Shown: positions 34,246-44,479 of the stretch, in pieces | Numbering within the stretch: position 1 is the first letter of the stretch | Layout: the number at the start of each line of letters is the position of its first letter | DNA from: Antilocapra americana | Lineage: Eukaryota; Chordata; Mammalia; Artiodactyla; Antilocapridae | Assembly (NCBI GenBank): GCA_007570785.1 | Contig: ML664161.1 | Span: 3,363,868-3,427,867 of the forward strand | DNA length: 64,000 nt | Reading direction: 5' to 3' | Program-made: the position numbers and the translations under genes | The notes under the pieces: model-generated | Told to the model about the DNA's origin: nothing | The model's database searches: none | What the model saw: only the letters and a program-made list of their open reading frames with translations

Positions 34246-36592
34246 GACATCAGTGTTTTATAGTTTTCTATATACAAGTCTTTTGATTCTTTAGGTAGAA
34301 ATACTCCTAAGTATTTTATTCTTTTTGTTTCGATGGTGAATGGAATTGTTTCCTTAATTTCTCTTTCTGATTTCTCACTGTTAGTGTATAGGAATGCCAG
34401 GGATTTCTGTGTGTTGATTTTGTATCCTGAAACTTTGCTATATTCACTGATTAGCTCTAGTAATTTTCTCGTAGAGTCTTTAGGGTTTTCAATATAGAGG
34501 ATCATGTCATCTGCAAACAGAGAGAGTTTTACTTCTTCTTTTCCAATCTGGATTCCTTTGATTTCTTTATCTGCTCTGATTGCTGTGGCCAAGACTTCCA
34601 AGACTATGTTGAAAAGTAGTGGTGAGAGTGGGCACCCTTGTCTTGTTCCTGATTTCAGGGGGAATGCTTCCAGCTTTTCACCATTGAGGATAATGTTTGC
34701 TGTGGGTTTGTCATATATAGCTTTTATTATGTTGAGGTATGTTCCTTCTATTCCTACTTTTTGGAGGGTTTTTATCATAAATGGATGTTGAATTTTGTCA
34801 AAGGCTTTCTCTGCATCTATTGAGATAATCATGTGATTTTTATTTTTCAATTTGTTAATGTGGTGTATTACATTGATTGATTTACGAATATTGAAGAAAC
34901 CTTGCATCCCTGGGATAAAGCCTACTTGATCATGATGCATGATCTTTTTGATGTGTTGTTGGATTCTATTTGCTAGAATTTTGTTGAGGATTTTTGCATC
35001 TAAGTTCATCAGTGATATTGGCCTGTAGTTTTCTTTTTTTGTGGCATTAGGGTGATGGTGGCCTCATAGAATGAGTTTGGAAGTTTACCTTCCTCTGCAA
35101 TTTTCTGGAAGAGTTTGAGTAGAATAGGTTTTAGCTCTTCTCTAAATTTTTGGTAGAATTCAGCTGTGAAGCCATCTGGTCCTGGGCTTTTGTTTTTTGG
35201 AAGATTTCTGATTACGGTTTCAATTTCCGTGCTTGTGATGGGTCTATTAATATTATCTATCTCTTCCTGGTTTAGTCTTGGAAAGTTGTACTTTTCTAGG
35301 AATTTGTCCATTTCATCCAGGTTGTCCAGTTTATTTGCATATAGTTGCTGATAATAGTCTCTTATGATCCTTTGTATTTCTGTGTTTTCTGTTGTGATCT
35401 CTCCGTTTTCATTTCTAATTCTGTTGATTTGGTTCTTCTCCCTTTGTTTCTTGATGAGTCTGGCTAATGGTTTGTCAATTTTATTGATCTTCTCAAAGAA
35501 CCAGCTTTTGGCTTGGTTGATTTTTGCTATGGTCACTTTTGTTTCCTTTGCATTTATTTCTGCCCTGATCTTTAAGATTTCTTTCCTTCTACTAGACCTG
35601 GGCTTCTGCATCTCTTCCTTTTCTAGTTGCTTTAGGTGTAAAGTAAGGTCATTTATTTGATTTTTTTCTTGTTTCCTGAGGTGAGCTTGTATTGCTATGA
35701 ACTTTCCCCTTAGCATTGCTTTCACAGTGTCCCATAGGTTTTGGGCTGTTGTGTTTTCATTTTCATTCGTTTCCATGCATAACTGAATTTCAGTTTTGAT
35801 TTCTTCTGTGATTTGTTGGTTATTCAGCAGTGTGTTGTTGAGCCTCCATATGTTGGAAGTTTTGAAAGGTTTTCTCCTATAATTGATATCTAATCTCACT
35901 GCATTGTGGTCAGAAAAGATGCTTGGGATGATTTCAATATTTTTGAATTTATCAAGGTTAGATTTATGGCCCAGGATGTGATCTATCCTGGAGAAGGTCC
36001 TGTGTGCACTTGAGAAAAAGGTCAAATTCCTTGTTTTGGGGTGGAATGACCTATAGATATCAGTTAGGTCTAGTTGGTCTATTGTATCATTTAAAGTTTG
36101 AATTTCCTTGTTACTTTTCTGTCTAGTTGATCTATCCATTGGTGTGAGTGGTGTATTAAAGTCTCCCACTATTATTGTGTTGTTGTTGATTTCCCCTTTC
36201 ATACTTGTTAGCATTTGCCTTACGTATTGTGGAGCTCCTATGTTAGGTGCATAAATATTTATAATTGTTATTTCTTCTTCCTGGATTGATCCTTTGATCA
36301 TTATGTAATGTCCATCTTTATCTCTTTTCACTGCCTTTATTTTAAAGTCTACTTTATCTGATATGAGTATTGCCACTCCTGCTTTCTTTTGGTCTTTATT
36401 CACATGGAATATCTTTTTCCAGCCTTTAACTTTCAGTCTATATGTGTCCCTAGGTGTGAGGTGGGTCTCTTGTAGACAACATACATAGGAATCTTGTTTC
36501 TGTATCCAATCGGCCAATCTTTGTCTTTTGGTTGGGGCATTCAGCCCATTTACATTTAAGGTAATTATTGATCAGTATGATCCCGTTGCCAT
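34246..36592 (-). pseudogene. L1 ORF2 endonuclease/reverse transcriptase, 3'-truncated and broken
   Basis: Natural ATG at 36592-36590; codon 7 is TGA (36574-36572). After it the frame is open to 35009 (~500 codons): an APE-type endonuclease with 'ETHL', 'GDFNTPL' and 'SDHNAVRLD' motifs, then the linker and the start of the reverse transcriptase. A short deletion (about 19 nt by comparison with the L1 family as I know it) near 35046 shifts the frame. The reverse transcriptase continues in the frame from 35009 with '[10 protein letters not shown]', '[10 protein letters not shown]' and catalytic 'FADD'. It stops being L1 at 34251, where the frame runs on into antisense BovB. Not functional. Confidence 0.9.
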
Positions 36593-36643
36593 TTATTTTA
36601 TTGTTTTGGGTTCCAGATTATCTATCCCATCCGTGTTTCCTAT

Positions 36644-37570
36644 CTAGGCAAGTTCCTTTAGCATTCGTTGGAGGGCTGGTTTGGTGTTACTGAATTCTCT
36701 CAGTTTCTGCTTGTCTGAGAAAATTTTGAATTCTCCTTCAAATTTGAATGAGATCCTTGCTGGGTAGAGTAGTCGGGGTTGTAGATTGTTTTCTTCCATG
36801 ACTTTAAGAATGCTCTGCCATTCCCTTCTGGCCTGAAGCGTTTCTATTGAGAGATCAGCTGTTATCCTTATGGGATTCCCCTTGTGAGTTATTTTTTGCT
36901 TCTCCCTTGCTGCTTTTAATATTTGGTCTTTGTATTTGATATTTGTTAATTTGATTAATATGTGTCTTGGGGTGTTCCGTTTGGGGTTCATTCTATTTTG
37001 GACTCTCTGTGTTTCTTGGACCTGAGTGGCTATTTGCTTCCCCAATTATGGGAAATTTTCAACAATTATCTCTTCAAGAATTTTCTGATGGTCTTTCTTT
37101 TTGTCTTCTTCTTCTGGGACTCCTATGATTCGAATATTGGTGCGTTTAATATTGTCCCAGAGGTCTCTAAGATTGTCCTCATTTCTTTTAATTCTCTTTT
37201 CATTTTTCCTTTCTGTTTCATTTATTTCTGCCATTATGTCTTCTACCTCACTTATTCTGTCTTCTATCTCTGTTATTCTACTGTTGGTTCCCTCCAGGGT
37301 GTTTTTGATCTCATTTATTGCATTATTTGTTGTATTTTGACTCGTTTTCATTTCTTCTAAGTCCTTGTTAAAGCTTACCTGCATCTTCTCAATCCTTGCC
37401 TGCAGGTTATTGAACTGCAGCTCCAACTTATTTTCCAGGTTTTGGATCATATTCACTATCCTTATTCGGAATTCTTTGTCAGGTAGACATCCTATCTCTT
37501 CGTCTTTTGTTTGGTCTAGGGGGTATTTATCCTGTTCCTTTACTTGCTGGGTATTTCTCTGCTTTTTCAT
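36644..37570 (-). pseudogene. L1 ORF1 protein, one in-frame stop
   Basis: ORF1p is the RNA-binding chaperone that trimerises and coats L1 RNA. ATG at 37570; 174 codons, an ochre TAA at 37048-37046, then 133 further codons in the same frame to 36644. Total length ~308 residues, near the size expected of a mammalian ORF1p. The N-terminal half is rich in heptad-like Leu/Ile/Met with Glu/Lys (residues ~35-130, coiled coil). An RNA-binding-domain-like 'NIRIIGVPEEE' segment follows at ~145-157, and the C-terminal domain includes 'PRHILIKL' and 'ARREWQSILK'. The single point lesion is the only obvious defect. Confidence 0.92.
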
Positions 37571-38395
37571 CTTGTTTATCTTGCTGTGTTGCCCCTTTAT
37601 TGTGGGGGTTCCTCACTATGGGAGGGGTTAGATGTGTGGTTTGTAGAGGTTTCCTGGATGGGAAAGCTTGTGTGGTGTTCTGGTGGGTGGATCTGGGTTT
37701 CCTCACTGTAACTAACAATGGAGTGTCCAGTAAAGAGATTTGAGGTGTCGGTGGACTTGGTTTGACCTTGGGCAACCTGTGTATTGAAGCTCCTGGCAGT
37801 GTTCCTACGTTGCTGGTGAATTTGCTTGGTATATCTTACTCTGGAGCTTGTTGGCCCTTGGGGGTTGATTAATTTCAGTTTTGGTATGGAGGAGGTTGAT
37901 GAGTTCCTATCAATTAATTAACTCTTGGATCCAGGAGTTTTCTGGAATTCTCAGGGTCTGGGTTTAGTCTCCTGTCTTCCAGTAGCCTCAGGGCTCTTTT
38001 ATCTCTGCACTGATGGTGGCAGAACCTCTAGTTTAGTGATGAGAAGTTTCTTCACAGTGAGGGACACCCTGTCAGGTACACAAAGTTACATGGCATGGAC
38101 GAGAAGGAGAAGAGAGGAATCCGATGGTGAGGGAGTGAAGTGGCCAGTGATTGCTCCTCTGTGTGCCCTCCACAGCCTGGATCCCTTGGAGATGTTCACA
38201 GAGTTATATCGAAATGTGAAGAGTGTGGAAGGAGACAGAATTGACCAGAGAGAGAAAGGAGAGAGTCAGATGGATAGAGACAGATCCAGCCAGTGGTCAG
38301 TTATTTCAGTGTTCTTCACAGCTGGTAACTCTCAAGCAGAGTCCCAGAGTTGGGTAGAGAATATACAGAGGAAGAGGACGTTGAAGGTGTCTTGG

Positions 38396-39120
38396 TAGGA
38401 GAAGAAAAGAGAAAAGGAAAAGAAAAAAAGAAAAAGAAAAAGAAAAAAGGAGAGACAAGAATGGGGAGAGAGCAGTCAAGCCACTGATCTCACTCCAAGG
38501 TAACGATGAGTATTGGAGCTTGGGTCCTTAAAGGTACAAAGTTGATACCCAATACTAATAGGCAAAGATTAAAAATCTAGAGTAAAGACGGGATTCTCAA
38601 AATACTATTACAAAGAAAAAGATAGAAAGAAAGATAAGGAAGAGAAAGAAAAACAAAAACAAAAACAAAAACAAAAGAGGAGAAACAAGAATGGGGAGAG
38701 AGCAGTCAAGCCAATGATCTCACTCCCAGGTAGCAATGGGTACTGGAGCTTGGATCCTTAAAGGTACAAAGTTGATACCAAATACTAATAAGCAAAGATC
38801 AAAAATCTAGAGTAAAGACTGGATTCTCAAAAGTACTATTATGAAAAAAAGAAAGAAAGAATGATAAAGAAGAAAATACAACAACACCACCAACAACAAA
38901 AATCAGTAAAAAAAAAAAATTTAAAAAAAGGGGAATAAAGTGGAGATATAAAAGGTAAGAAAGGAGATAGGACGGAGAATGCAATAAGGGAGAAAGAGGA
39001 GATTAAAAAAAAGGGAAAATAAAAATAAAGGAAAAGAAAGAAAGAAAAAAAAGAAAATAACAAGGTTATAGGGGACTTAAAAATTCTAAAAAAAAAAAAG
39101 GGGGTATAAAAAAGTTTTAA
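38396..39120 (+). repeat. Purine-rich low-complexity tract of the L1 5'UTR
   Basis: (AAAG)n, (CAAAAA)n and poly-A/G runs (pyrimidines on the L1 sense strand) interleaved with the 230-bp copies. Frames such as 39255-38839 minus are Phe/Leu/Ser-rich artefacts of this tract. Confidence 0.85.
38457..38845 (+). repeat. 230-bp tandem duplication in the L1 5'UTR
   Basis: 'caagaatggggagagagcag' starts at 38455 and again at 38685. Each copy runs through 'gtccttaaaggtacaaagttg' (or gat-) to 'ctagagtaaagac.ggattctc'. They are separated by (GAAA)n/(ACAAAA)n purine-rich runs. Confidence 0.92.
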
Positions 39121-39559
39121 AAATTTAAAAGATGTTCCTAGTACAGTTATAACTAAGGCTTTCTCTGGTGCTGGTGCGTAACGGCGAGGGGTCAGTTTAT
39201 TTTTCAGACAATTCCTTGGGTCTGGCTTGTACTTCTCATGGTCTATAGACTCCAAAGCTGTTGCCTCTGCTAGCTTAAGCGTCTTCTGTTTGCTGGTCTT
39301 TTATGTGTCTATTCAGCGCTCTGGAGTTTGCCCTGCTCCTGCTGAGTGTGCTTCCCCCGCCCCTTCTGTTCGGCTCTCTGTCGTCCGCCCGGCGCAGTTG
39401 GGGAGTGCGGGAGTGCGGCTTCTCCCCTCCCCCCGCCCAACCGCTTGGCTTTCCCAACGCGCAGCTAAGCACGTCTTCTTAGGTGTGCAGAGCGCCGATC
39501 CGTCCAGAATCCCCAGTAGTCTTGGTTAGCACCTAGCTCTGTGCACAATTTGGCCGAGG

Positions 39560-39905
39560 AAGCCTCGCCGGGGCTGGGCTATGCCCGCTGGTCTCGGGCA
39601 GGGTTTGGGTCTGTCCGCAGCCCGAAGGCGCCCAGCTCCGCCCAGCCGGCCGCCTCCCTGCCGACTCCGCCTCACCCTTTGGTCTCGCTGAGGCTGGGTT
39701 ATGCCCCCTGCACTCGGGCGGGGGCTGGGCCGGTCCGCAGCCCACAGGCGCCCAGATCTCCTCGCCCGGCGCCTCCCTGCCGACTCCGCACGCCCTTTGT
39801 TCTGTGGCACCCGGCCGGCCGCCTCTCTGCCGATTCCGCACACCCTTTGTTCTGTGCCACCCAGCCAGCCGCCTCTCTGCCGACTCCACACCTCTCCTTG
39901 TTCTG
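39560..39905 (+). repeat. GC-rich tandem units (~126 bp and ~58 bp) of the L1 5'UTR
   Basis: 'ctgggctatgcccgctg...ctcgggcagggtttgggtc' at about 39576 recurs near 39700 as 'ctgggttatgccccctgcactcgggcgggggctggg'. Shorter units centred on 'cgcctctctgccga.tccgcacaccctttgttctg' recur at about 39770, 39820 and 39875. Confidence 0.85.
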
Positions 39906-40015
39906 CGTGGGCCTGGCAGGGGGGCTCTTCCAGGGGAAAGCTACTTCTCAGTCTATCTCCGGTTAGCCCCCTGGGTTGGGTCGCTCAGGCTGCTCCGTTC
40001 CCTCAAACTCTATAA

Positions 40016-42848
40016 ATCAAATATTTTCAAAAACTTTGCATATGTTTAATGAATTGCAATCAAATTTGGGCAATGTATGAAAATATCCAATGCCATTGTA
40101 AAATTACATTTATTAAAAAACAGTTTATCAAAAGCTTCAAATATTTGTAAAATATTCATAACAGGCAACAAAAGGCTATGTGAAAACTAACCTTATAAAA
40201 TATATATTTTAAAATTAAATATTGAATATGTTACAAAACTTTTCTAATTAAAATATTTTGTTTTCTAATTAAAATATTTTATTTTTCCACATTAAACATA
40301 CATTTTGAAAGTTATAGCTGTAATTTATTTTGGTTATGTATTTACGAAATTCTATAGTAAATGATTAATGTACTGCAGCCAATTCAATATACACTGTGTG
40401 CTATATCAAGTTTCATAACATAAAAATATTATCTTGAGGGTAATTCCATTAAAATTTGTATTTTTTCTATGCTAAGGTTTTTAGATGACTTTTCAGTAGC
40501 ATTTGCAACAGCATCAAATGTTTTTTCTTTGACCAAATCAACTTCAAAAGCTTTATTGTGATTACATGAATTATATGAAATAATGGAACCATTATTAGAA
40601 TAAACAGATTTTCTATTGGAAGCAGATGACACTGGCCCTACTTTAAATGTTTGCAAAGCCCTTCTTCTAACAGAACTAACACTTCACAGCTAGGGCTTCA
40701 CTTTTTGTAAAAGTACAAAAACCATGGAATAGAAGATTAGTAAAATGTACTGAGTAGAGAACATTGGTCTAAGTGGTCTAAGTGAAAAGTCATGCTCCAC
40801 AGGGTGATGTGTCAAAATGCTTCCTGCAGCTATCTGAGTCAAAGAAGCAGCTTCCAACACATTTGCCTTTAAAATGCTATTGACTTTGAAGTTTGAGATG
40901 ATTATTATTTAATAGATTTATGTCTTTTGATTTTCACATGGCTGTTAACAGCATCACTACTAATTATATTTTTATCATCCAATTTTTTGAGAAAAATATA
41001 TTTAGGGCATAATTATTAAACTCATTCTATTGTTTTCTTAAATGTATTGCTTCCCAAAGTGTTTCCCCCCCAAAATAAACAGTATCAACATATAGAATGA
41101 AATAACAATTGCCAATTTATTTCAGTGTCAAATTTTCTATGATACAAGTAAATCTTAAGCTTCAAGTTTTTTTCATTGCACCTGACTTTTTCAATGTTCT
41201 GGAGTTATAGTTCTGGCAATGCATTCATAGTTTTTTTCAATTTGCAAAACTAAGGCATTTTAACTATTGATGTCATACATTAAGATCAACCTCTGTTTCT
41301 ATTCCCATTTCTAACCACTTTTTCCCTTGCATTGTGTGATGTTGGATCAATTACATGCCTTTTAGGATCTAGCAAAATTTGAGTTGGAAACACATTAACA
41401 TTTATTAATAGTAAGCTATATTTAGATTCCTTGGTCTCCTTTTGTGTATATTTAATTACTGTTTTTCTTCATGGTGTAGGAACGACTTAGTAAAGAAACC
41501 TGCTGCACTCTGTTCAGACATATCTGATAGCATGTCATGAAAGTGAAATGTTAATGGTCATATTCCAACATAAGCAGGACCTACAAAATGAAACATCAAA
41601 ATAACGTGAGGCATAGAGGAGAAATAAGATTTGACAAGTAAAGAATCAGAAACCAGTCTATGAAAAAATTTTCCAACAACAAACAGCTGTGTAAAGTTAT
41701 AAGAGGAGGATTCAATTTTCATTGACATCTAGTCAGAATGGAAAATCTCTCCAATCAAAAATATAGGAATATACTCTGAACATAAAATGTACAGCATTAC
41801 ATGTCACACACTTGGACACACATGCAAATACACACACATGCACACATGTTTATTATAAAAATAAAGCTTATCAGAACTGTGTTATAAGAAAAACAGAAGT
41901 TCTATAAACAGCAAACTTGTCCGTGTATAGAGAGATTCTGACCTCTTGCATTTCAACATGTCAGATCAGGTCTCAGTATATCTAATGTATCTCTTTGTGG
42001 TGAAGAGCACCAATTTAAAACAACATGTCAAGCTGCCACCGTATGTGGTAATACAATTTGAAGAAAGAAGTATTCCAGTGATAAAAGTCCTACATATATT
42101 TGTCAAGAAGTCAGTGGAGGTACTACAAGACTAACTGATTAAATTATGTTGATCAAAAACAACATAGCAATAATTTTAAAATAATTTGAATTATCCTTGT
42201 TTAGGCTCTAACATGAGACTAATTCTGCATGTTCTTTCAGAATCATTGGTTACATTAGGATTTATAATGATTATTATAAAATTGTACCTTAAAGTAAATT
42301 ATTACTTAATATTTCCAAACTTTGAAATGTTACACTATATTTTCCCATGGTAGAAAAATAGTCACTTTCTACTTAATTCTGTTTTCATAATGCCGTATTT
42401 TTCTTAAAATGTCTTCATCATTTTATAGATTTCTGGTCTTAAAAATCTTAGACCCATTCTCTAATTTCAACTAAAGAAAATGACACTCACCTTGGCAAGA
42501 TCATTCATATTTCTCTTCCTACAGCTGGGATGCTCACGTGTATTTCTAAAGTATTTCATAGCTACTTTATAATTTCACATAAATCATTACCTTTCTGAGC
42601 AAACCAGAGTGTAGAATCACTCTTCTGAAAGCAGCAAAAGTTTTGGATTTATGTTCTTTTAATTTTCTCATTTCTACAGTGGAATTAATAGAAACATATT
42701 TTTAAATAATGTTTTGAAAGTCAAATTGAATGGGATAAATTTTACCCTAAATTTGAGATGAATATCATTATCTATTATTCTTCTTCTTGTTTTGTGAATG
42801 TTTCTATCCATGAGATCAGCTCTAAAGATAAATTAGTATAATCTAGTC
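40016..42848. other. Unique AT-rich sequence, 2.8 kb
   Basis: No gene model and no clear repeat, apart from a CA-rich patch at 41810-41848. The one frame worth noting, 40429-40669 minus, is listed separately. Confidence 0.5.
40429..40669 (-). other. Orphan minus-strand frame, possible pseudogene or exon relic
   Basis: About 80 codons after an in-frame TGA, ending at 40429-40431. The product is Ser/Asn/Lys-rich ('VSSASNRKSVYSNNGSIISY' near the start, 'FDAVANATEKSSKNLSIEK' near the end), of ordinary composition and not derived from any LINE or SINE. I do not recognise it. No start codon in good context, promoter or splice site is evident. It could be a relic of a processed pseudogene or pure chance. 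Confidence 0.25.
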
Positions 42849-43047
42849 TCTTACTCAGTGGTAAAGAACCTGTCTGCCAATGAAGGAAATGCAGGTTTGG
42901 CCTCTGGGTTGCAAAGATCCCCTGGAGGAGGAAATAGCTACCCATTCTAGTATTCTTGCCTGGATAATCCCTTGGACAGAGGATCCTGGTGGGCTACAGA
43001 CTATGGGGTCACAAAGAGTTGGACGACTCAGTGACAAAATAAAAACA
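42849..43047 (+). mobile_element. Bov-tA SINE, nearly full length
   Basis: Sense copy from 'ctcttactcagtggtaaag' to 'gttggacgactcagtgac' with an A-rich tail running into a GT microsatellite. The first ~15 bp of the head are missing. Confidence 0.92.
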
Positions 43048-43052
43048 AATAC

Positions 43053-43055
<3 letters not shown>

Positions 43056-43088
<33 letters not shown>
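43056..43088 (+). repeat. (GT)16 microsatellite at a SINE tail
   Basis: Thirty-three uninterrupted bases of GT directly after the Bov-tA A-rich tail. Likely length-polymorphic. Confidence 0.95.
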
Positions 43089-43090
<2 letters not shown>

Positions 43091-43539
43091 TAAGATAATG
43101 TAAGTTACACATTGGTATAGGAAAATTTGTAGGTAGGTTCATGGTAACTGGCTTTACCAGTGTTATTTTCTTGGGCTTATTACTTGCCTTATTGCTTACA
43201 AACCATACCAGAGTCTAGATCAGGGCTTTTCCTTACGTTTTTGTATTCCTCCCCCCAAAAGAAATGAATTTGCCTCAAATTGACATCTAATAGTTGAGAT
43301 ACTATTACCCACTGCCCTGAATTTATAAATTTCTTGGCTCTTAATTGCCTTATCTGTGGGTTCTATCATTCTCCTTTCCATGTGAAATATACACATTTGG
43401 TTCCACAATTTTGTCCTGACTTTTCTCCTCGAATAAACTACTTTGTAATAGTATAGTTTAAACTATTTTTAATAGTAAGTGTAAACTACTTTTTTCACTG
43501 AACACAATATTGAAAGACAATGTGAAGGCATAAGAAGAA
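43089..43539. other. Unique sequence
   Basis: No gene and no clear repeat. Confidence 0.5.
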
Positions 43540-43732
43540 GTTAACAAGCCAAGGCTACCAGAAGGTAAAAGAATGACATGGAAGAGATTATTCCTCATAA
43601 ACCTCAGAAGAAACCAACAACTGTTAACAACTTCATCTGGGATTTCCATTCTTCAAAACAGTGAGACAATTTCTGTTGTTTAACCTATATACTTTGTCAC
43701 ATAACATCACCCCTAGGAAACTAATACAGGTT
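43540..43732 (+). mobile_element. MaLR (MLT1-type) LTR, 3' part
   Basis: 'cctcagaagaaaccaacaac', 'tctgggatttccattcttca', 'gtgagacaatttctgttg' and 'ctaggaaactaatacagg' follow the order of the common ERVL-MaLR LTR 3' end. An old mammalian LTR. Confidence 0.7.
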
Positions 43733-44479
43733 CAGAGAAAAAAAATTGCCAGCCCTCTACTTTACATTAAGTTTCAATATTTTCAATAAGTCTCTGAAGT
43801 TTGTAATTGCTTCTATTTCATTTTTCTATCTTTGAAAAAATTTTTGTTAACTTCCAAGTATGAAAAGAGAGAAGTTACAAATTATTGCCCTGAAATTCAC
43901 TTTAAATCTTAGCAATTAATATTTTGCATAAATCATAATATAACTTTAAGCTAAATTATTCTGTCCTAAAAGATCATTACTATTTAAGAAATAATGTTAT
44001 ACTGTGTCACTAATAAAACTTTTAAAATAAATACTGATATGGGTTGTGAAATACCACAGATGCTTAATGAGTTATGACACTGAATTACTTTACATAGAAT
44101 ACATTTTTAAAAACTTGAACAGTACAAATAACCAATTTTCAATGATGCTATATATCTTTTCAATGCCTGATTAGCTGCTTATATTATTTATAACTCTGAG
44201 TTTGTAATGGAAACATAGGTTAAGAGTCATAAATCTTTAGGCATCACCTGACAAGGCAACTAATACATCACTAAGCCTCCCCATTCTTGTTAAACTTACC
44301 TGTAAACCAATGGTGTGAGCTCTGAATTATTTTTGATATTGAATCTACTGATGAACTGCAATGGTTAAAATTAAAATCTGCTTTATGTTGTGATCAAGAG
44401 CATGATATTAGAGCACCAAGTGATTTGTGCAAATTATAACCATAAATAAACTTCAGATTCAATTTTATAAGTCCGCTAT
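43733..44479. other. Unique AT-rich sequence
   Basis: No gene and no recognised repeat. Confidence 0.5.

Larger units (their letters stand above)
34246..40015 (-). mobile_element. Young L1 with complete 5' part but missing 3' end
   Basis: A minus-strand L1: GC-rich 5'UTR with tandem units (40015 to 37571), ORF1 (37570-36644), and ORF2 from 36592 down to the breakpoint at about 34246-34251. The last third of ORF2, the 3'UTR and the A tail are absent. That is the reverse of normal 5' truncation and implies post-insertion breakage. The missing part matches, to within ~10-13 nt, what is present at 22860-24605. Confidence 0.95.
37571..40015 (-). promoter_or_regulatory. L1 5'UTR with GC-rich internal promoter region
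   Basis: In L1 sense order: a CpG-dense part at 40015-39300, a polypyrimidine/purine part at 39130-38400, then leader to ORF1. By family analogy the distal GC-rich part carries the RNA polymerase II internal promoter. I assign it to L1 because it runs without a break into ORF1 and ends sharply near 40015. The tandem arrays in it are listed separately. Frames in both directions here (for example 39541-39966 plus, 39891-39526 minus) are products of the GC-rich tandem units. Confidence 0.8.

Noticed and set aside
38839..39255. 138-residue Phe/Leu/Ser-rich minus frame, membrane-protein-like
   Set aside because: Translation of the purine-rich low-complexity tract in the L1 5'UTR.
39526..39891. 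121-residue Arg/Gly-rich minus frame
   Set aside because: Runs through GC-rich tandem units of the L1 5'UTR; composition follows the DNA repeat.
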